NCBI GenBank assembly: GCA_907163075.1
Contig: CAJQTY010000001.1
Coordinates: forward strand, 1,426,001-1,490,000
DNA: 64,000 nt
From: an uncultured Rhodocyclaceae bacterium
Lineage (GTDB): Bacteria > Pseudomonadota > Gammaproteobacteria > Burkholderiales > Rhodocyclaceae
Reading direction: 5' to 3'
Shown here piece after piece: positions 33,321-41,880 of the stretch. Under the pieces are notes generated by a model. That model did no database searches and was not told where the DNA came from. It saw only the letters and a program-made list of their open reading frames with translations. The position numbers and the translations under genes were made by a program. Numbering within the stretch: position 1 is the stretch's first letter; every line of letters begins with the position of its first letter.

Positions 33321-34022
33321 TCAGCTGCGGGCAATTCTGTCTTCGATTTCGTCTGCCGAGATATGTCGCACATTCAACCCCTTCGCCATATAAACCACGG
33401 ACTCCGCAATGTTTGTCGCGTGGTCACCAACGCGTTCGATGGCTTTGGCGATTGTCAGGGTATCCAGCGATCGGGTTATCGCTCGCGGGTCTTCCATCAT
33501 GTAGGTGATCAATTGACGGGAAATTGACTGGTATTCGGCGTTGACCAGTTTGTCGAGGTGCACCGCTTCAGTGGCCAGGCTAACGTCAACACGCGCGAAT
33601 CCGTCGAGGGCGAGGCGCAACATCTTCAACGCTATCTCGGTCATGTGGTTCAATCCCTCGTTCAGCACCCCATCGCCTGACAGGCTCGAGAGCGTGATGC
33701 CGAGGCGGGCAACCTTCCGCGCCTTATCGCCAATGCGTTCAAGGTCCGATATGACTTTGAGCACCGAGACGATCATGCGTAGATCAATCGCCGTTGGCTG
33801 GCGCTTGGCGATGACCTGATTGCACAGGGCATCGATATCGATTTCCATCTGATTGATTCGATCATCGTCGCGAATGACGGTTTCGAGAAACGCTTGGTCG
33901 CCACTGTATAGTCCTTCGATGGCCTTGCGAACCTGCTGTTCGGCCGCTCCCCCCATTTTCAGGACGTATGTGCGCAGGCTTTCGAGTTCGAGATCAAAAT
34001 TCTTGGAAGTGTGATCGGTCAT
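33321..34022 (-). CDS. phoU: Phosphate transport regulator PhoU
   Basis: 233 residues forming the two three-helix PhoU repeats, with the metal-binding type motifs DLERIGDKARKVARL and AIERVGDHATNIAESVVYM at equivalent positions. PhoU links the Pst transporter to the PhoR kinase and represses the Pho regulon when phosphate is plentiful. Last gene of the pst operon, about 190 bases after pstB, a longer gap than between the other genes. Confidence 0.96.
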   Translation of the reverse strand: MTDHTSKNFDLELESLRTYVLKMGGAAEQQVRKAIEGLYSGDQAFLETVIRDDDRINQMEIDIDALCNQVIAKRQPTAIDLRMIVSVLKVISDLERIGDKARKVARLGITLSSLSGDGVLNEGLNHMTEIALKMLRLALDGFARVDVSLATEAVHLDKLVNAEYQSISRQLITYMMEDPRAITRSLDTLTIAKAIERVGDHATNIAESVVYMAKGLNVRHISADEIEDRIARS

Positions 34023-34216
34023 TGTTCAGTATCCAGGTTCGTTTGTACTTGTCGGGAGAACGCCCAAGCGTTGCGTGGGATCCACAATGAACGCCAACTC
34101 GACCCACTCGGGCTGCCCGTGGGCTGTTCCGCTCCACTCGCGAGCCTGAAATGCCCATGCGTTTAGTCGTTGGGAGCTAACCCGACAAGCACGGGTGGGT
34201 CGTTTTACACGGGAGT

Positions 34217-35017
34217 TCAGCCAAACCGCCCGGTAATATAGTCCTCGGTTTCTTTTCTTTTTGGTTTGATGAAGATCTGATCGGTGACGCCAAACTCGAC
34301 CATTTCGCCGATGTACATGTAGGCGGTAAAGTCCGAGATCCGGGCGGCCTGTTGCATGTTGTGAGTGACGATCAGGATCGTCACCCTCTCCTTCAATTCG
34401 GTAATCAACTCTTCGATGCTGGCGGTCGCTATCGGATCGAGTGCGGAAGTCGGCTCGTCGAACAAGAGCAACTCCGGATCGGTCGCCAAAGCCCGGGCGA
34501 TGCACAGGCGTTGCTGCTGTCCGCCCGAGAGATTGGCCCCCAGTTCCTTGAGGCGATCCTTGACCTCGCCCCACAGGGCAGCGCTACGCAGAGCGGCCTC
34601 GACCTTGTCGTCGATCACCGAACGCGCGCTTTCGCCCCGCACCCGCAGGCCGTACGCCACGTTCTCGTAGATCGATTTGGGGAAGGGATTGGGCTTCTGA
34701 AAAACCATGCTGATACGCATGCGAACCTCGATCGGATCGACCTTCTTTGAAAGCAGATCCGTACGATCCGGATGAAACTCAATGGCTCCTTCATAGCGAT
34801 TGCCCGGATACAGGTCGTGCATGCGGTTAAAGCAGCGCAGATAGGTCGATTTCCCGCATCCCGAAGGACCGATCAACGAGGTCACCTTCTTCTCGTAGAT
34901 CGGCATGTTGATGTTCTTCAGTGCCTGAAAATTGCCGTAGTAAAAATTCAGTTTCTTGGCTTCCGCCTTGAGCGGCGAGAGCGTCTCACGACTGTTGTGT
35001 TCAGTTATTGGGTTCAA
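34217..35017 (-). CDS. pstB: Phosphate ABC importer ATPase PstB
   Basis: Walker [10 protein letters not shown], signature [16 protein letters not shown], Walker [13 protein letters not shown] and H-loop [10 protein letters not shown] are all present, with the PstB-specific [14 protein letters not shown]. About 266 residues from TTG 35017, which has AAGGA 9 bases upstream; a GTG at 35044 in the same frame overlaps the pstA stop and is the alternative. It energises phosphate uptake with PstA and PstC. Confidence 0.95.
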   Translation of the reverse strand: MNPITEHNSRETLSPLKAEAKKLNFYYGNFQALKNINMPIYEKKVTSLIGPSGCGKSTYLRCFNRMHDLYPGNRYEGAIEFHPDRTDLLSKKVDPIEVRMRISMVFQKPNPFPKSIYENVAYGLRVRGESARSVIDDKVEAALRSAALWGEVKDRLKELGANLSGGQQQRLCIARALATDPELLLFDEPTSALDPIATASIEELITELKERVTILIVTHNMQQAARISDFTAYMYIGEMVEFGVTDQIFIKPKRKETEDYITGRFG

Positions 35018-35037
35018 TGTCGGGTTCCTTTGAATTC

Positions 35038-35961
35038 CTACCACTTGATATTCTTGCGCAAGCGGTAGCGCAGCCAGATGGCCAGACCGTTCATGGTCAG
35101 CGTCATCAGCACAAGAATCAAGCCGGCGGCCGCCGCATTATTGAGAAAGGCCGCCTCGGGCCGCGACGTCCAGTTGAACATCTGGATCGGCATGACCGTG
35201 AAGGGGGCAAACAGCCAGTCGAACAAACCGGCCGGCGGATCGCCGGCAAATGGTGCCGTGGGCAGAAAGGCAATAAAGGTCAGCGCCCCGACGGTGATGA
35301 TCGGCGCCGTTTCGCCAATGGCGCGCGCCATGCCGATGATCACGCCGGTCAGAATGCCGGCGCTGGAGTACGGCACGATATGGTCGCTGACCACCTGCCA
35401 GGTGGTCGCTCCGCACGCGTAGGCGCCCTCACGGATGATCTGGGGTATGGCACGGATGGCCTCGCGGGTGGCGACGATGACGATGGGCAAGATCAAGAGC
35501 GCCAGGGTCAGGCCGGCGGTCAGTATGCTTTGCCCGAGACCGAAGGTATAAACGAAGAGACCCAGTGCCAGCAAGCCATAAATGATCGACGGTACGCCGG
35601 CCAGATTGGTCACATTGATCTCGATGATGTCCGTCACCCAGTTTTTCGGGGCGTACTCTTCGAGATACACACCGGCTGCCACGCCCAACGGCACCGCCGC
35701 GCACGCGGTCACCAGCATCACTAGAACCGAGCCGACCCAGGCGGAAAGTATCCCTGCATTTGCCGCGCGACGCGAGGGAAACGAGGTCAGGAAATCCACG
35801 TTGATACGTCCCAGGCCGTTGACCGCCATGTCCGCGAACAACGCGACGAAGGTCATCAGAGCAAGCATCAGCGCCAGGATGCCGAGCACGCCAAACATGT
35901 AATCCCAACGCTTGTGCGTCGCGATCATCGCGCGCAGCGCCTGCAATTCCTGTTGATTCAT
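35038..35961 (-). CDS. pstA: Phosphate ABC importer permease PstA
   Basis: 307 residues with about six membrane helices and the PstA EAA loop ([20 protein letters not shown]). Helix 1 is [22 protein letters not shown]. It forms the channel with PstC. One base separates it from pstC and it overlaps the longest pstB frame, so the operon is tightly coupled. Confidence 0.95.
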   Translation of the reverse strand: MNQQELQALRAMIATHKRWDYMFGVLGILALMLALMTFVALFADMAVNGLGRINVDFLTSFPSRRAANAGILSAWVGSVLVMLVTACAAVPLGVAAGVYLEEYAPKNWVTDIIEINVTNLAGVPSIIYGLLALGLFVYTFGLGQSILTAGLTLALLILPIVIVATREAIRAIPQIIREGAYACGATTWQVVSDHIVPYSSAGILTGVIIGMARAIGETAPIITVGALTFIAFLPTAPFAGDPPAGLFDWLFAPFTVMPIQMFNWTSRPEAAFLNNAAAAGLILVLMTLTMNGLAIWLRYRLRKNIKW

Positions 35962-35962
35962 C

Positions 35963-36874
35963 TCAATACACCTCGCGATACTTCTTGCGCATGTAAAAAC
36001 CGATCAGATTGAAAACCAGTGTCAGCAGCATCAGTGTCAATCCGGCCGCAAAGATCGTCTGATAGCCGATGCTGCCGTGCGGCAGATCACCGAGCGCGAC
36101 CTGCACGATGAATGACGTAATCGTCGCGCCAGGCTCGGCCGGGTTGAAGGTCAGATTGGGTTGCATGCCTCCGGCAACGGCCAGAATCATTGTTTCCCCG
36201 ACCGCGCGGGAAATGCCGAGGATGTAGGCCGACGCAATCCCCGAGATGGCCGAGGGGATGACAACCCGCAAGGCGGTCTGCAAACGGGTGGCGCCGGTGG
36301 CATAGGAACCTTCGCGCAGCGCCATGGGCACGGCACGCATGGCATCTTCAGAGAGCGATGCCACGTACGGAATGATCATGATGCCCATGACGATACCCGC
36401 TGAGAGCAGGTTGAATCCGGGCAAGCCGGGAAACACGTTCTGCAGCAGGGGCGTCAGGAAAAGCAGGGCAAAGTAACCGTAGATAATGGTCGGGATGCCG
36501 CCGAGCAGTTCAAGAAATGGCTTGGCAATTTCTCGAACGCTAAACGGTGCGAACTCGGAAAGATAAACGGCAATGACCGTTCCCAGGGGGATCGCCACCA
36601 GGACGGCCACCATTGAACTGGTAATGGTTCCCGAGAGCAGGACCATTATCCCGTAGTGCGCGTCCTCGAAAAGCGGTGTCCACTGGGTGTCGAAAAGAAA
36701 ATCGACGAGCGGAACATGCTGGAAAAAAACCCAGGACTCGCGGATCAGGATGTAGACAATCGCCGTCGTTGTGAACACCGAAACAAACGCCGCCAGGAAT
36801 AGAATCGCTTCGATCAGCCGTTCTTTGATATGGCGGGTATGGTCAATTTTTAGTCGATCACTGGGTGGGGACAT
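35963..36874 (-). CDS. pstC: Phosphate ABC importer permease PstC
   Basis: 303 residues from ATG 36874 (MSPPSDRLKIDHTRH), with GAAGG upstream; the open frame extends 15 codons further without support. Six membrane helices, starting LIEAILFLAAFVSVFTTTAI, and the EAA loop VPMALREGSYATGATRLQTA. Partner of PstA. Confidence 0.94.
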   Translation of the reverse strand: MSPPSDRLKIDHTRHIKERLIEAILFLAAFVSVFTTTAIVYILIRESWVFFQHVPLVDFLFDTQWTPLFEDAHYGIMVLLSGTITSSMVAVLVAIPLGTVIAVYLSEFAPFSVREIAKPFLELLGGIPTIIYGYFALLFLTPLLQNVFPGLPGFNLLSAGIVMGIMIIPYVASLSEDAMRAVPMALREGSYATGATRLQTALRVVIPSAISGIASAYILGISRAVGETMILAVAGGMQPNLTFNPAEPGATITSFIVQVALGDLPHGSIGYQTIFAAGLTLMLLTLVFNLIGFYMRKKYREVY

Positions 36875-36947
36875 GACATCTAGCCTTCCGGCTGTCGCTT
36901 CGTATGAATTCACCAACAAGCCCTCAAGAATACGCTGATGGAAGTCT

Positions 36948-36967
36948 CCCCCGGGCCGGGCCGGGGG
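36948..36967 (-). promoter_or_regulatory. Intercistronic GC hairpin after pstS
   Basis: CCCCCGG (36948-36954) and CCGGGGG (36961-36967) form a strong 7-bp stem with a 6-base loop, 15 bases beyond the pstS stop and before pstC. Such hairpins often stabilise the upstream message so that the binding protein is made in excess over the permeases. Confidence 0.6.
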
Positions 36968-36982
36968 GAAATTCGGAAACCT

Positions 36983-37981
36983 TTACTTGGCTTCGAGTTT
37001 CATCAGTTCTTCGATGGTCAATCCGACTTTGTTCTCGCCGCCGAATTTCGTTCCTTTGAGGCGCTTTTGAAAATGTTCGAGGTTGTAGGTGTAGGCCTTC
37101 GCGGGCAGTGACACGTATTTCACTTCCTTGCTCAGTTTCTCGCCGTGCGTCATGTAGTACTCGACGAACTCCTTGACTTCGGGTTTGTCGGCCGATTTTG
37201 CGTTGACGTAAATGAAGATCGGCCGTGCCAGCGGCTGATAGGTTCCGTTGATTACGGTTTCCACGGACGGCGCCACGGCCGGCTTGCCGGACGCGGCAAG
37301 TAGTGCGACGGGCGCCACTTTGTCTTTGTTCTCGGTGTAGTAGGCGAAGCCGAAGTAACCCAGACCGCCGACGTCGCGGGCAACGCCTTGAACCAGTACG
37401 TTGTCGTCTTCGGAGGCGGTGAAGTCGCCGCGTGTTGCCTTGGCTTTGCCGTTGATGGCTTCGGTAAAGTATTCGAAGGTTCCTGAATCGGCGCCGGGGC
37501 CGTAAAGCTTGAGCGGACGATCCGGCCAGGCCGGGTTGATCTGGTTCCAGTTGGTGATCTTGCCTTGTGCGGCCGGCTCCCAGATCGCTTTGAGTTGGGC
37601 GACGGTCATCGTCTTGGCCCAGTCGTTCTTGGGATTGATAACGACGGTCAGTGCGTCGTAGGCGACCGGTAATTCGATGTACTCGACGCCGGCGGCCTTG
37701 CAGTCGTCCATTTCCTTTTTGGTGATCGGCCTCGACGCGTCGGAAATGTCGGTCTCGCCACGGCAGAATCTCTTGAACCCGCCGCCCGTACCCGAAATCC
37801 CGACCGTCACGCGAACACTGTTCTTCTTGGACTTCTGGAAGTCCTCGGCAACCGCTTCGGTAATCGGGTACACGGTGGACGAACCATCAACCTTGACCAG
37901 CGACTGGGCTTGAACCGGCCCAGCACCAGAAACTCCCGCTAGAACCAGCGCCGCAACAGCTCCTAATTCGGCGATCTTCAT
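36983..37981 (-). CDS. pstS: Phosphate-binding periplasmic protein PstS
   Basis: 332 residues from ATG 37981, AAGGAG upstream. Signal peptide [20 protein letters not shown] ends near PVQAQ. Phosphate-binding loops are visible ([36 protein letters not shown]). It captures phosphate and delivers it to PstCA. First gene of pstSCAB-phoU, with a Pho box 63 bases upstream. Confidence 0.96.
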   Translation of the reverse strand: MKIAELGAVAALVLAGVSGAGPVQAQSLVKVDGSSTVYPITEAVAEDFQKSKKNSVRVTVGISGTGGGFKRFCRGETDISDASRPITKKEMDDCKAAGVEYIELPVAYDALTVVINPKNDWAKTMTVAQLKAIWEPAAQGKITNWNQINPAWPDRPLKLYGPGADSGTFEYFTEAINGKAKATRGDFTASEDDNVLVQGVARDVGGLGYFGFAYYTENKDKVAPVALLAASGKPAVAPSVETVINGTYQPLARPIFIYVNAKSADKPEVKEFVEYYMTHGEKLSKEVKYVSLPAKAYTYNLEHFQKRLKGTKFGGENKVGLTIEELMKLEAK

Positions 37982-38043
37982 GCAACATTCTCCTTGGTTA
38001 GACACAGCCTTTTCAGCCAACAATCCGCACTCTAACCGGACAA

Positions 38044-38061
38044 TGTTACGGCTCTGTTACA
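38044..38061 (-). promoter_or_regulatory. Pho box upstream of pstS
   Basis: On the reverse strand TGTAACA-GAGC-CGTAACA: two 7-base direct repeats 11 bases apart, the geometry of a PhoB site, replacing a -35 element. TTAGAG about 8-10 bases further on is a candidate -10. Induction under phosphate limitation is expected. Confidence 0.75.
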
Positions 38062-38335
38062 TCAAGTGATGTGGTGAAGGATGCGGATTGAACAGAGAAA
38101 CCCTTACACGGCTTTACCACGAAACATCCGAGCGCGTTGAATTAGCGGTTCTTGACCAGCTTTCCGTTTGCCCTGGATGCAGGCTCGATCAATTGCTTTA
38201 GCAAGTCGATGACCCGAGCGATGTGAAAACTAAGTGCCTGTGCCTGCCCGGACTATTTTTGGGGGTCTGTGTGCCCGAGATAGCGTCACGCGGATTTCTT
38301 TATGGGCACAAATTGGGCACCGTGCTCAAAAAAGC

Positions 38336-38360
38336 AAAAAGCCCGGCGGATGCCGAGGCT
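38336..38360 (-). terminator. Rho-independent terminator after the tRNA-Lys pair
   Basis: On the reverse strand AGCCTCGGC-ATCC-GCCGGGCT forms an 8-9 bp stem followed directly by TTTTT and, after GC, more T. It lies 15 bases beyond the 3' end of the tRNA-Lys(CTT) gene. Confidence 0.8.
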
Positions 38361-38375
38361 AAGTGCTTGAATTCG

Positions 38376-38451
38376 TGGTAGGGCGTGAGTGATTCGAACA
38401 CTCGACCTACGGATTAAGAGTCCGCTGCTCTACCAGCTGAGCTAACGCCCC
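38376..38451 (-). tRNA. tRNA-Lys (anticodon CTT)
   Basis: 76 bases with encoded CCA. Acceptor GGGGCGT pairs with ACGCCCT, D arm GCTC...GAGC, anticodon stem GCGGA/TCCGT with loop CTCTTAA giving anticodon CTT, and T-loop GTTCGAATC. It decodes AAG. Probably co-transcribed with the tRNA-Lys(TTT) located 51 bases upstream on the same strand. Confidence 0.96.
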
Positions 38452-38502
38452 ACGAAGTAATCTTTTGCTAGGACACCGATACCACACCTTACAGATTTTC
38501 AT

Positions 38503-38578
38503 TGGTAGGTCGGGGGAGATTCGAACTCCCGACCAACGGATTAAAAGTCCGCTGCTCTACCGGCTGAGCTACCGACCC
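38503..38578 (-). tRNA. tRNA-Lys (anticodon TTT)
   Basis: 76 bases with encoded CCA. Acceptor GGGTCGG/CCGACCT, D arm GCTC...GAGC, anticodon stem GCGGA/TCCGT with loop CTTTTAA giving TTT, T-loop GTTCGAATC. It decodes AAA and AAG. Confidence 0.96.
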
Positions 38579-38688
38579 AGAAAATCAAGAACGGCGGATT
38601 ATAAAGACCGGTCAGGCGCCTGTCAACGCGAGCATTGGCGCACGATGCCGCTTTTCAGCGCACGTGACGGCCGGTTGGCATCGATGCA

Positions 38689-39399
38689 TCACGCGCCGGG
38701 TCTGCCGGCGTAGGGCGTCGGGTCGTCAACACCGGCAGCCGCGAAGCCTTCGCGCCGCAGCCGGCAGGAGTCGCAAACGCCGCAGGCGCGGCCATGTTCG
38801 TCGGCCTGGTAGCAGGAAACGGTTATTCCGTAATCGACGCCGAGCGCCTTGCCGCGACGGATGATGTCGGCCTTGGAGAGCTTGATCAAGGGCGCGTGGA
38901 TGCCCAGTTTTGCGCCTTCGACGCCGGCTTTGGTGGCGAGGTTGGCCATGCTTTCGAAGGCGGCGATGTATTCCGGCCGGCAGTCGGGGTAGCCAGAATA
39001 GTCGACGGCATTGACGCCTACGTAGATGTCGCGGCTGCCCAGTACTTCGGCCCAGGCCAGCGCCAGCGAAAGCATGATGGTATTGCGTGCCGGAACGTAG
39101 GTGACGGGGATGCCTGACTGTACGCCATCGACCGGTACGGCAATGCTCTCGTCGGTGAGTGCCGAACCGCCGAAATCGCTGAGCGCCAGGTGCAGCACGC
39201 GATGCGCGCTGGCCCCGAGGGACTGGGCGACGCGCGCGGCGGCGTCGAGTTCAACGCGGTGGCGCTGGCCGTAATCCAGGGACAGGCAATAACAGTCGAA
39301 GCCGGCGTCACGGGCGATGGCCAGCGTCGTTGCGGAATCCAGTCCGCCGGAAAGCAGGACGATGGCGCGGGGCGGGATGGGTCTTGAGGGCGTGCTCAT
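38689..39399 (-). CDS. queC: 7-cyano-7-deazaguanine synthase QueC
   Basis: 236 residues with the PP-loop [11 protein letters not shown] near the N-terminus and the zinc-binding cysteines near the C-terminus ([18 protein letters not shown]). It converts 7-carboxy-7-deazaguanine to preQ0 with ATP and ammonia, feeding queuosine synthesis. It follows the PilZ gene and completes a queE-pilZ-queC group downstream of the Tol-Pal genes. Confidence 0.96.
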   Translation of the reverse strand: MSTPSRPIPPRAIVLLSGGLDSATTLAIARDAGFDCYCLSLDYGQRHRVELDAAARVAQSLGASAHRVLHLALSDFGGSALTDESIAVPVDGVQSGIPVTYVPARNTIMLSLALAWAEVLGSRDIYVGVNAVDYSGYPDCRPEYIAAFESMANLATKAGVEGAKLGIHAPLIKLSKADIIRRGKALGVDYGITVSCYQADEHGRACGVCDSCRLRREGFAAAGVDDPTPYAGRPGA

Positions 39400-39444
39400 G
39401 GTCGTGAATCTTTCGTTTGTGTCTGGCGGCTCGGGAGCCGAACA

Positions 39445-39813
39445 CTACTCGGCGATCAGCGCCGAAAGCTCTCGCTCAAGCAGGTGCGGATTGCCGAGAT
39501 TGAGCTCGACCAGGCGGCGCAGGTGCGTCACGCTGTCGATGTCGATGGTCAGGCAGAGCAGGCCGGCATAACGCCCTTCGCCATGAGCCACCCGGGTTTC
39601 CATGCTGATCTGGGCGCTCAGGTCGTTCTCGTTGAGCTGCACATGCAGGATGCAGATGGCGCCGCATTCGATCGGCGTATCCGCAGGGAGGCGGATCAGT
39701 GCTCCTTTGAGCGAGAGGTCGAGAACAACGACGTCGATCGTGCGCTCCGGGAAAACAAGTCTGGCAGCCGTGTGGAACGCGATGCGGGAGTGATTGCGGC
39801 GCTCTTCGGTCAT
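39445..39813 (-). CDS. PilZ-domain c-di-GMP receptor protein
   Basis: 122 residues forming a stand-alone PilZ domain. The RxxxR-type motif (ERRNHSR) and the second motif DLSLKGALI (DxSxxG) needed for c-di-GMP binding are both present. The downstream target is unknown. It lies between queE (22 bases) and queC (45 bases) on the same strand, an odd place for a c-di-GMP effector; co-transcription is likely but a functional tie to queuosine is not evident. Confidence 0.85.
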   Translation of the reverse strand: MTEERRNHSRIAFHTAARLVFPERTIDVVVLDLSLKGALIRLPADTPIECGAICILHVQLNENDLSAQISMETRVAHGEGRYAGLLCLTIDIDSVTHLRRLVELNLGNPHLLERELSALIAE

Positions 39814-39835
39814 GATCGTGGGCTCCTCGGAGAGT

Positions 39836-40495
39836 TTACTTGCCCTGCATGTTACCCCAGAGCAGCTTGTGCAGTTGCAGTTGAAAACGAACCGGAAGGC
39901 GGTCGGCGAGTATCCATTCCGCCAGTTCGGTGGGGTCGATGTCGCCCTGCACCGGCGATACCAGCACCGGGCAAAGCGCGTCGAGACGTCGCCCGGCGAT
40001 GGTCTCGCGCGCCCATTCGTAGTCGGCGCGGTCCTTGAGCACGAACTTCAGTTCGTCGCGCGCGCCGAGAAGATCGAGGTTCTGCCAGCGGTTCCTAGCC
40101 GACTCGCCCGAGCCGGGTGCCTTGAGATCGACGACACGGGAAACGCGCGGATCGACTCCGCCGATGTCGAGCGCGCCGGAGGTTTCGAGGGATACATCAT
40201 AGCCGGCATCGCAAAGCAGCGTGAGCAGGGCCAGGCAGTTCTTCTGGGCGAGCGGCTCGCCGCCCGTGACGCAAACCTGGCGTGCGCCGTAGCTCGCGAC
40301 GTTCTCGAGAATCCCGGACAGCGTCATGCTGGTACCGCCGGCAAAGGCGTGTTCAGTGTCACACCAGACACAGCGCAGCGGGCAGCCGGTGAGCCGGACA
40401 AAAACCGTCGGCAGACCAGCGCGCGAAGTTTCGCCCTGCAGCGAAAAGAATATCTCGCTGATCTTCAGCGTGAGCGGCTTGCTCCTGGCGTTCAC
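39836..40495 (-). CDS. queE: 7-carboxy-7-deazaguanine synthase QueE
   Basis: 219 residues from GTG 40495, 4 bases after the cpoB stop. N-terminal LKISEIFFSLQGETSRAG and radical-SAM cysteines in CPLRCVWCDT (C-x3-C-x2-C), with GGEPLAQ as the SAM-binding GGE motif. It rearranges 6-carboxy-tetrahydropterin to 7-carboxy-7-deazaguanine, the step before QueC. Confidence 0.95.
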   Translation of the reverse strand: MNARSKPLTLKISEIFFSLQGETSRAGLPTVFVRLTGCPLRCVWCDTEHAFAGGTSMTLSGILENVASYGARQVCVTGGEPLAQKNCLALLTLLCDAGYDVSLETSGALDIGGVDPRVSRVVDLKAPGSGESARNRWQNLDLLGARDELKFVLKDRADYEWARETIAGRRLDALCPVLVSPVQGDIDPTELAEWILADRLPVRFQLQLHKLLWGNMQGK

Positions 40496-40499
40496 CCGG

Positions 40500-41294
40500 C
40501 TACTTCTTGAGACGTTGCTTTGCGGTGGCCGCCGCCGGACTGTCCGGGTACTTGCCGAGCACCGTTTCAAGCGTCGCCTTGACGCCTTTGGCGTCGCCCT
40601 GCTCTTGCTGGCAGGTGGCAATGTTGATCAGCGCATCCGGCGCTTTCGGATGCTGCGGCCACTTGCTGACGACGACCCGGTGCGCCTCGATCGACTTCTT
40701 GCAGTCACGCAGCGCATAGTGCGCGTTGCCAAGCCAGTATTGCGCATTCGGCGTCAGCGTACTGTCCGGGTGGGCTTTGGCAAAGGCCTCGAAGGCGCCG
40801 GCCGCGTCCTTGATCTTGTTGGCCTTGAACAGGTTGAGCGCCGCCTCATATTCGCGCGATTCGGCCACCGGATCGCTGGCGGCTCTCTTGCCGGGATCGG
40901 CGACCGGCTTGCCCTCGTCACCCGGCCTTGCTTCGGTACCCGCAGCCACAGGCGATTCGATCTTGCGCAGCCGGCCGTCGAGGTCGATATAGAAATCCTG
41001 TTGCCGTTTCTTGGCCGAATCCAGTTCGTAGTTGAGCGATTCCACCTGGCCGTTCAGCCTGGCATTCTCTTCGCGCAAGGCCTGGATCTGGTTGACCAGT
41101 TCGAATTGCGCTTTCGACAAGGTGTCAAGGCGCTCATTGGTTTTGATCGACAGATCCTTGATCTGCTTGCGCGCCTCTTCATCGTCGAACACGCCCGCCA
41201 GCGCCTGCGGCGCACCGATAACGGCGAGCAGCACGGCCAGCGTCGACAGACCTGTCGCCAGCCCGGAAACCCCACGCAAGCGCCGCGCCGCCAT
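40500..41294 (-). CDS. cpoB: Tol-Pal system coordinator CpoB (YbgF)
   Basis: 264 residues from ATG 41294. Signal-like N-terminus (LSTLAVLLAVIGAPQALAG), a coiled coil (IKTNERLDTLSKAQFELVNQ and beyond) and C-terminal TPR units (AQYWLGNAHYALRDCKKSI). In E. coli it links outer-membrane constriction with peptidoglycan synthesis at division. Two bases... start lies within the sequence TAAGATG just after the pal stop, so expression is coupled to pal. Confidence 0.92.
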   Translation of the reverse strand: MAARRLRGVSGLATGLSTLAVLLAVIGAPQALAGVFDDEEARKQIKDLSIKTNERLDTLSKAQFELVNQIQALREENARLNGQVESLNYELDSAKKRQQDFYIDLDGRLRKIESPVAAGTEARPGDEGKPVADPGKRAASDPVAESREYEAALNLFKANKIKDAAGAFEAFAKAHPDSTLTPNAQYWLGNAHYALRDCKKSIEAHRVVVSKWPQHPKAPDALINIATCQQEQGDAKGVKATLETVLGKYPDSPAAATAKQRLKK

Positions 41295-41295
41295 C

Positions 41296-41823
41296 TTAGA
41301 ACTCGCCGTTGTAGAGCATGTCGCCACGACGGTTCTCGGCCCACGCAGCTTCGTTCTGGCCTTCGTTCTTCGGCTTCTCTTCACCCAGGCTGACCGATTC
41401 GACCTGCTCTTCGCGGGCGCCGAGCAGGGTCAGCATTTTCTTCACCGCGTCGGAGCGTTTCTGGCCGAGGGCGAGGTTGTATTCGCGGCTGCCGCGGTCA
41501 TCGGTATTGCCCTGGATCAGCATCTTGAACTGGCGGTTGTCGGCGAGGAACTTGGCGTGTGCGGTGACAAGATCCTTGTATTCGGCTCTGACCTCATATT
41601 TGTCGTAGTCGAAATAGACACTGCGCTTGGACAGAATGCTTTTCGGATCGGTGAGGACGGCGGGCAGGTTGCGCCCGTCGAGGCCGCCGGCCGTCACGGT
41701 GGCGACGCCGTTGCCGCCGGTACGCGATTCAACCGGAGCGCCGCTTTGCTCGGGAGCATCGGGGGTCGAACTGCAACCGGCAATCAACAGGGCGAGAAGG
41801 GCGGGGATGATGAGTTGTTTCAT
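41296..41823 (-). CDS. pal: Peptidoglycan-associated lipoprotein Pal
   Basis: 175 residues. Lipoprotein signal MKQLIIPALLALLIAGC with the acylated Cys at 17, a flexible linker rich in Pro/Gly, then an OmpA-like peptidoglycan-binding domain (YFDYDKYEVRAEYKDLV; GNTDDRGSREYNLALGQKR). It anchors the outer membrane to the cell wall and interacts with TolB and TolA. Confidence 0.96.
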   Translation of the reverse strand: MKQLIIPALLALLIAGCSSTPDAPEQSGAPVESRTGGNGVATVTAGGLDGRNLPAVLTDPKSILSKRSVYFDYDKYEVRAEYKDLVTAHAKFLADNRQFKMLIQGNTDDRGSREYNLALGQKRSDAVKKMLTLLGAREEQVESVSLGEEKPKNEGQNEAAWAENRRGDMLYNGEF

Positions 41824-41880
41824 GGTGTAACTCCTGCGTCAAAATTCAGAAAACCTGGAACCCGGAAAAGGGGCGGATGA

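Noticed and set aside
38061-38335. Possible integrated element beside the tRNA-Lys genes
   Set aside because: No integrase, no repeated tRNA 3' end and no protein-like frame; only the Pho box at one side and a terminator at the other.
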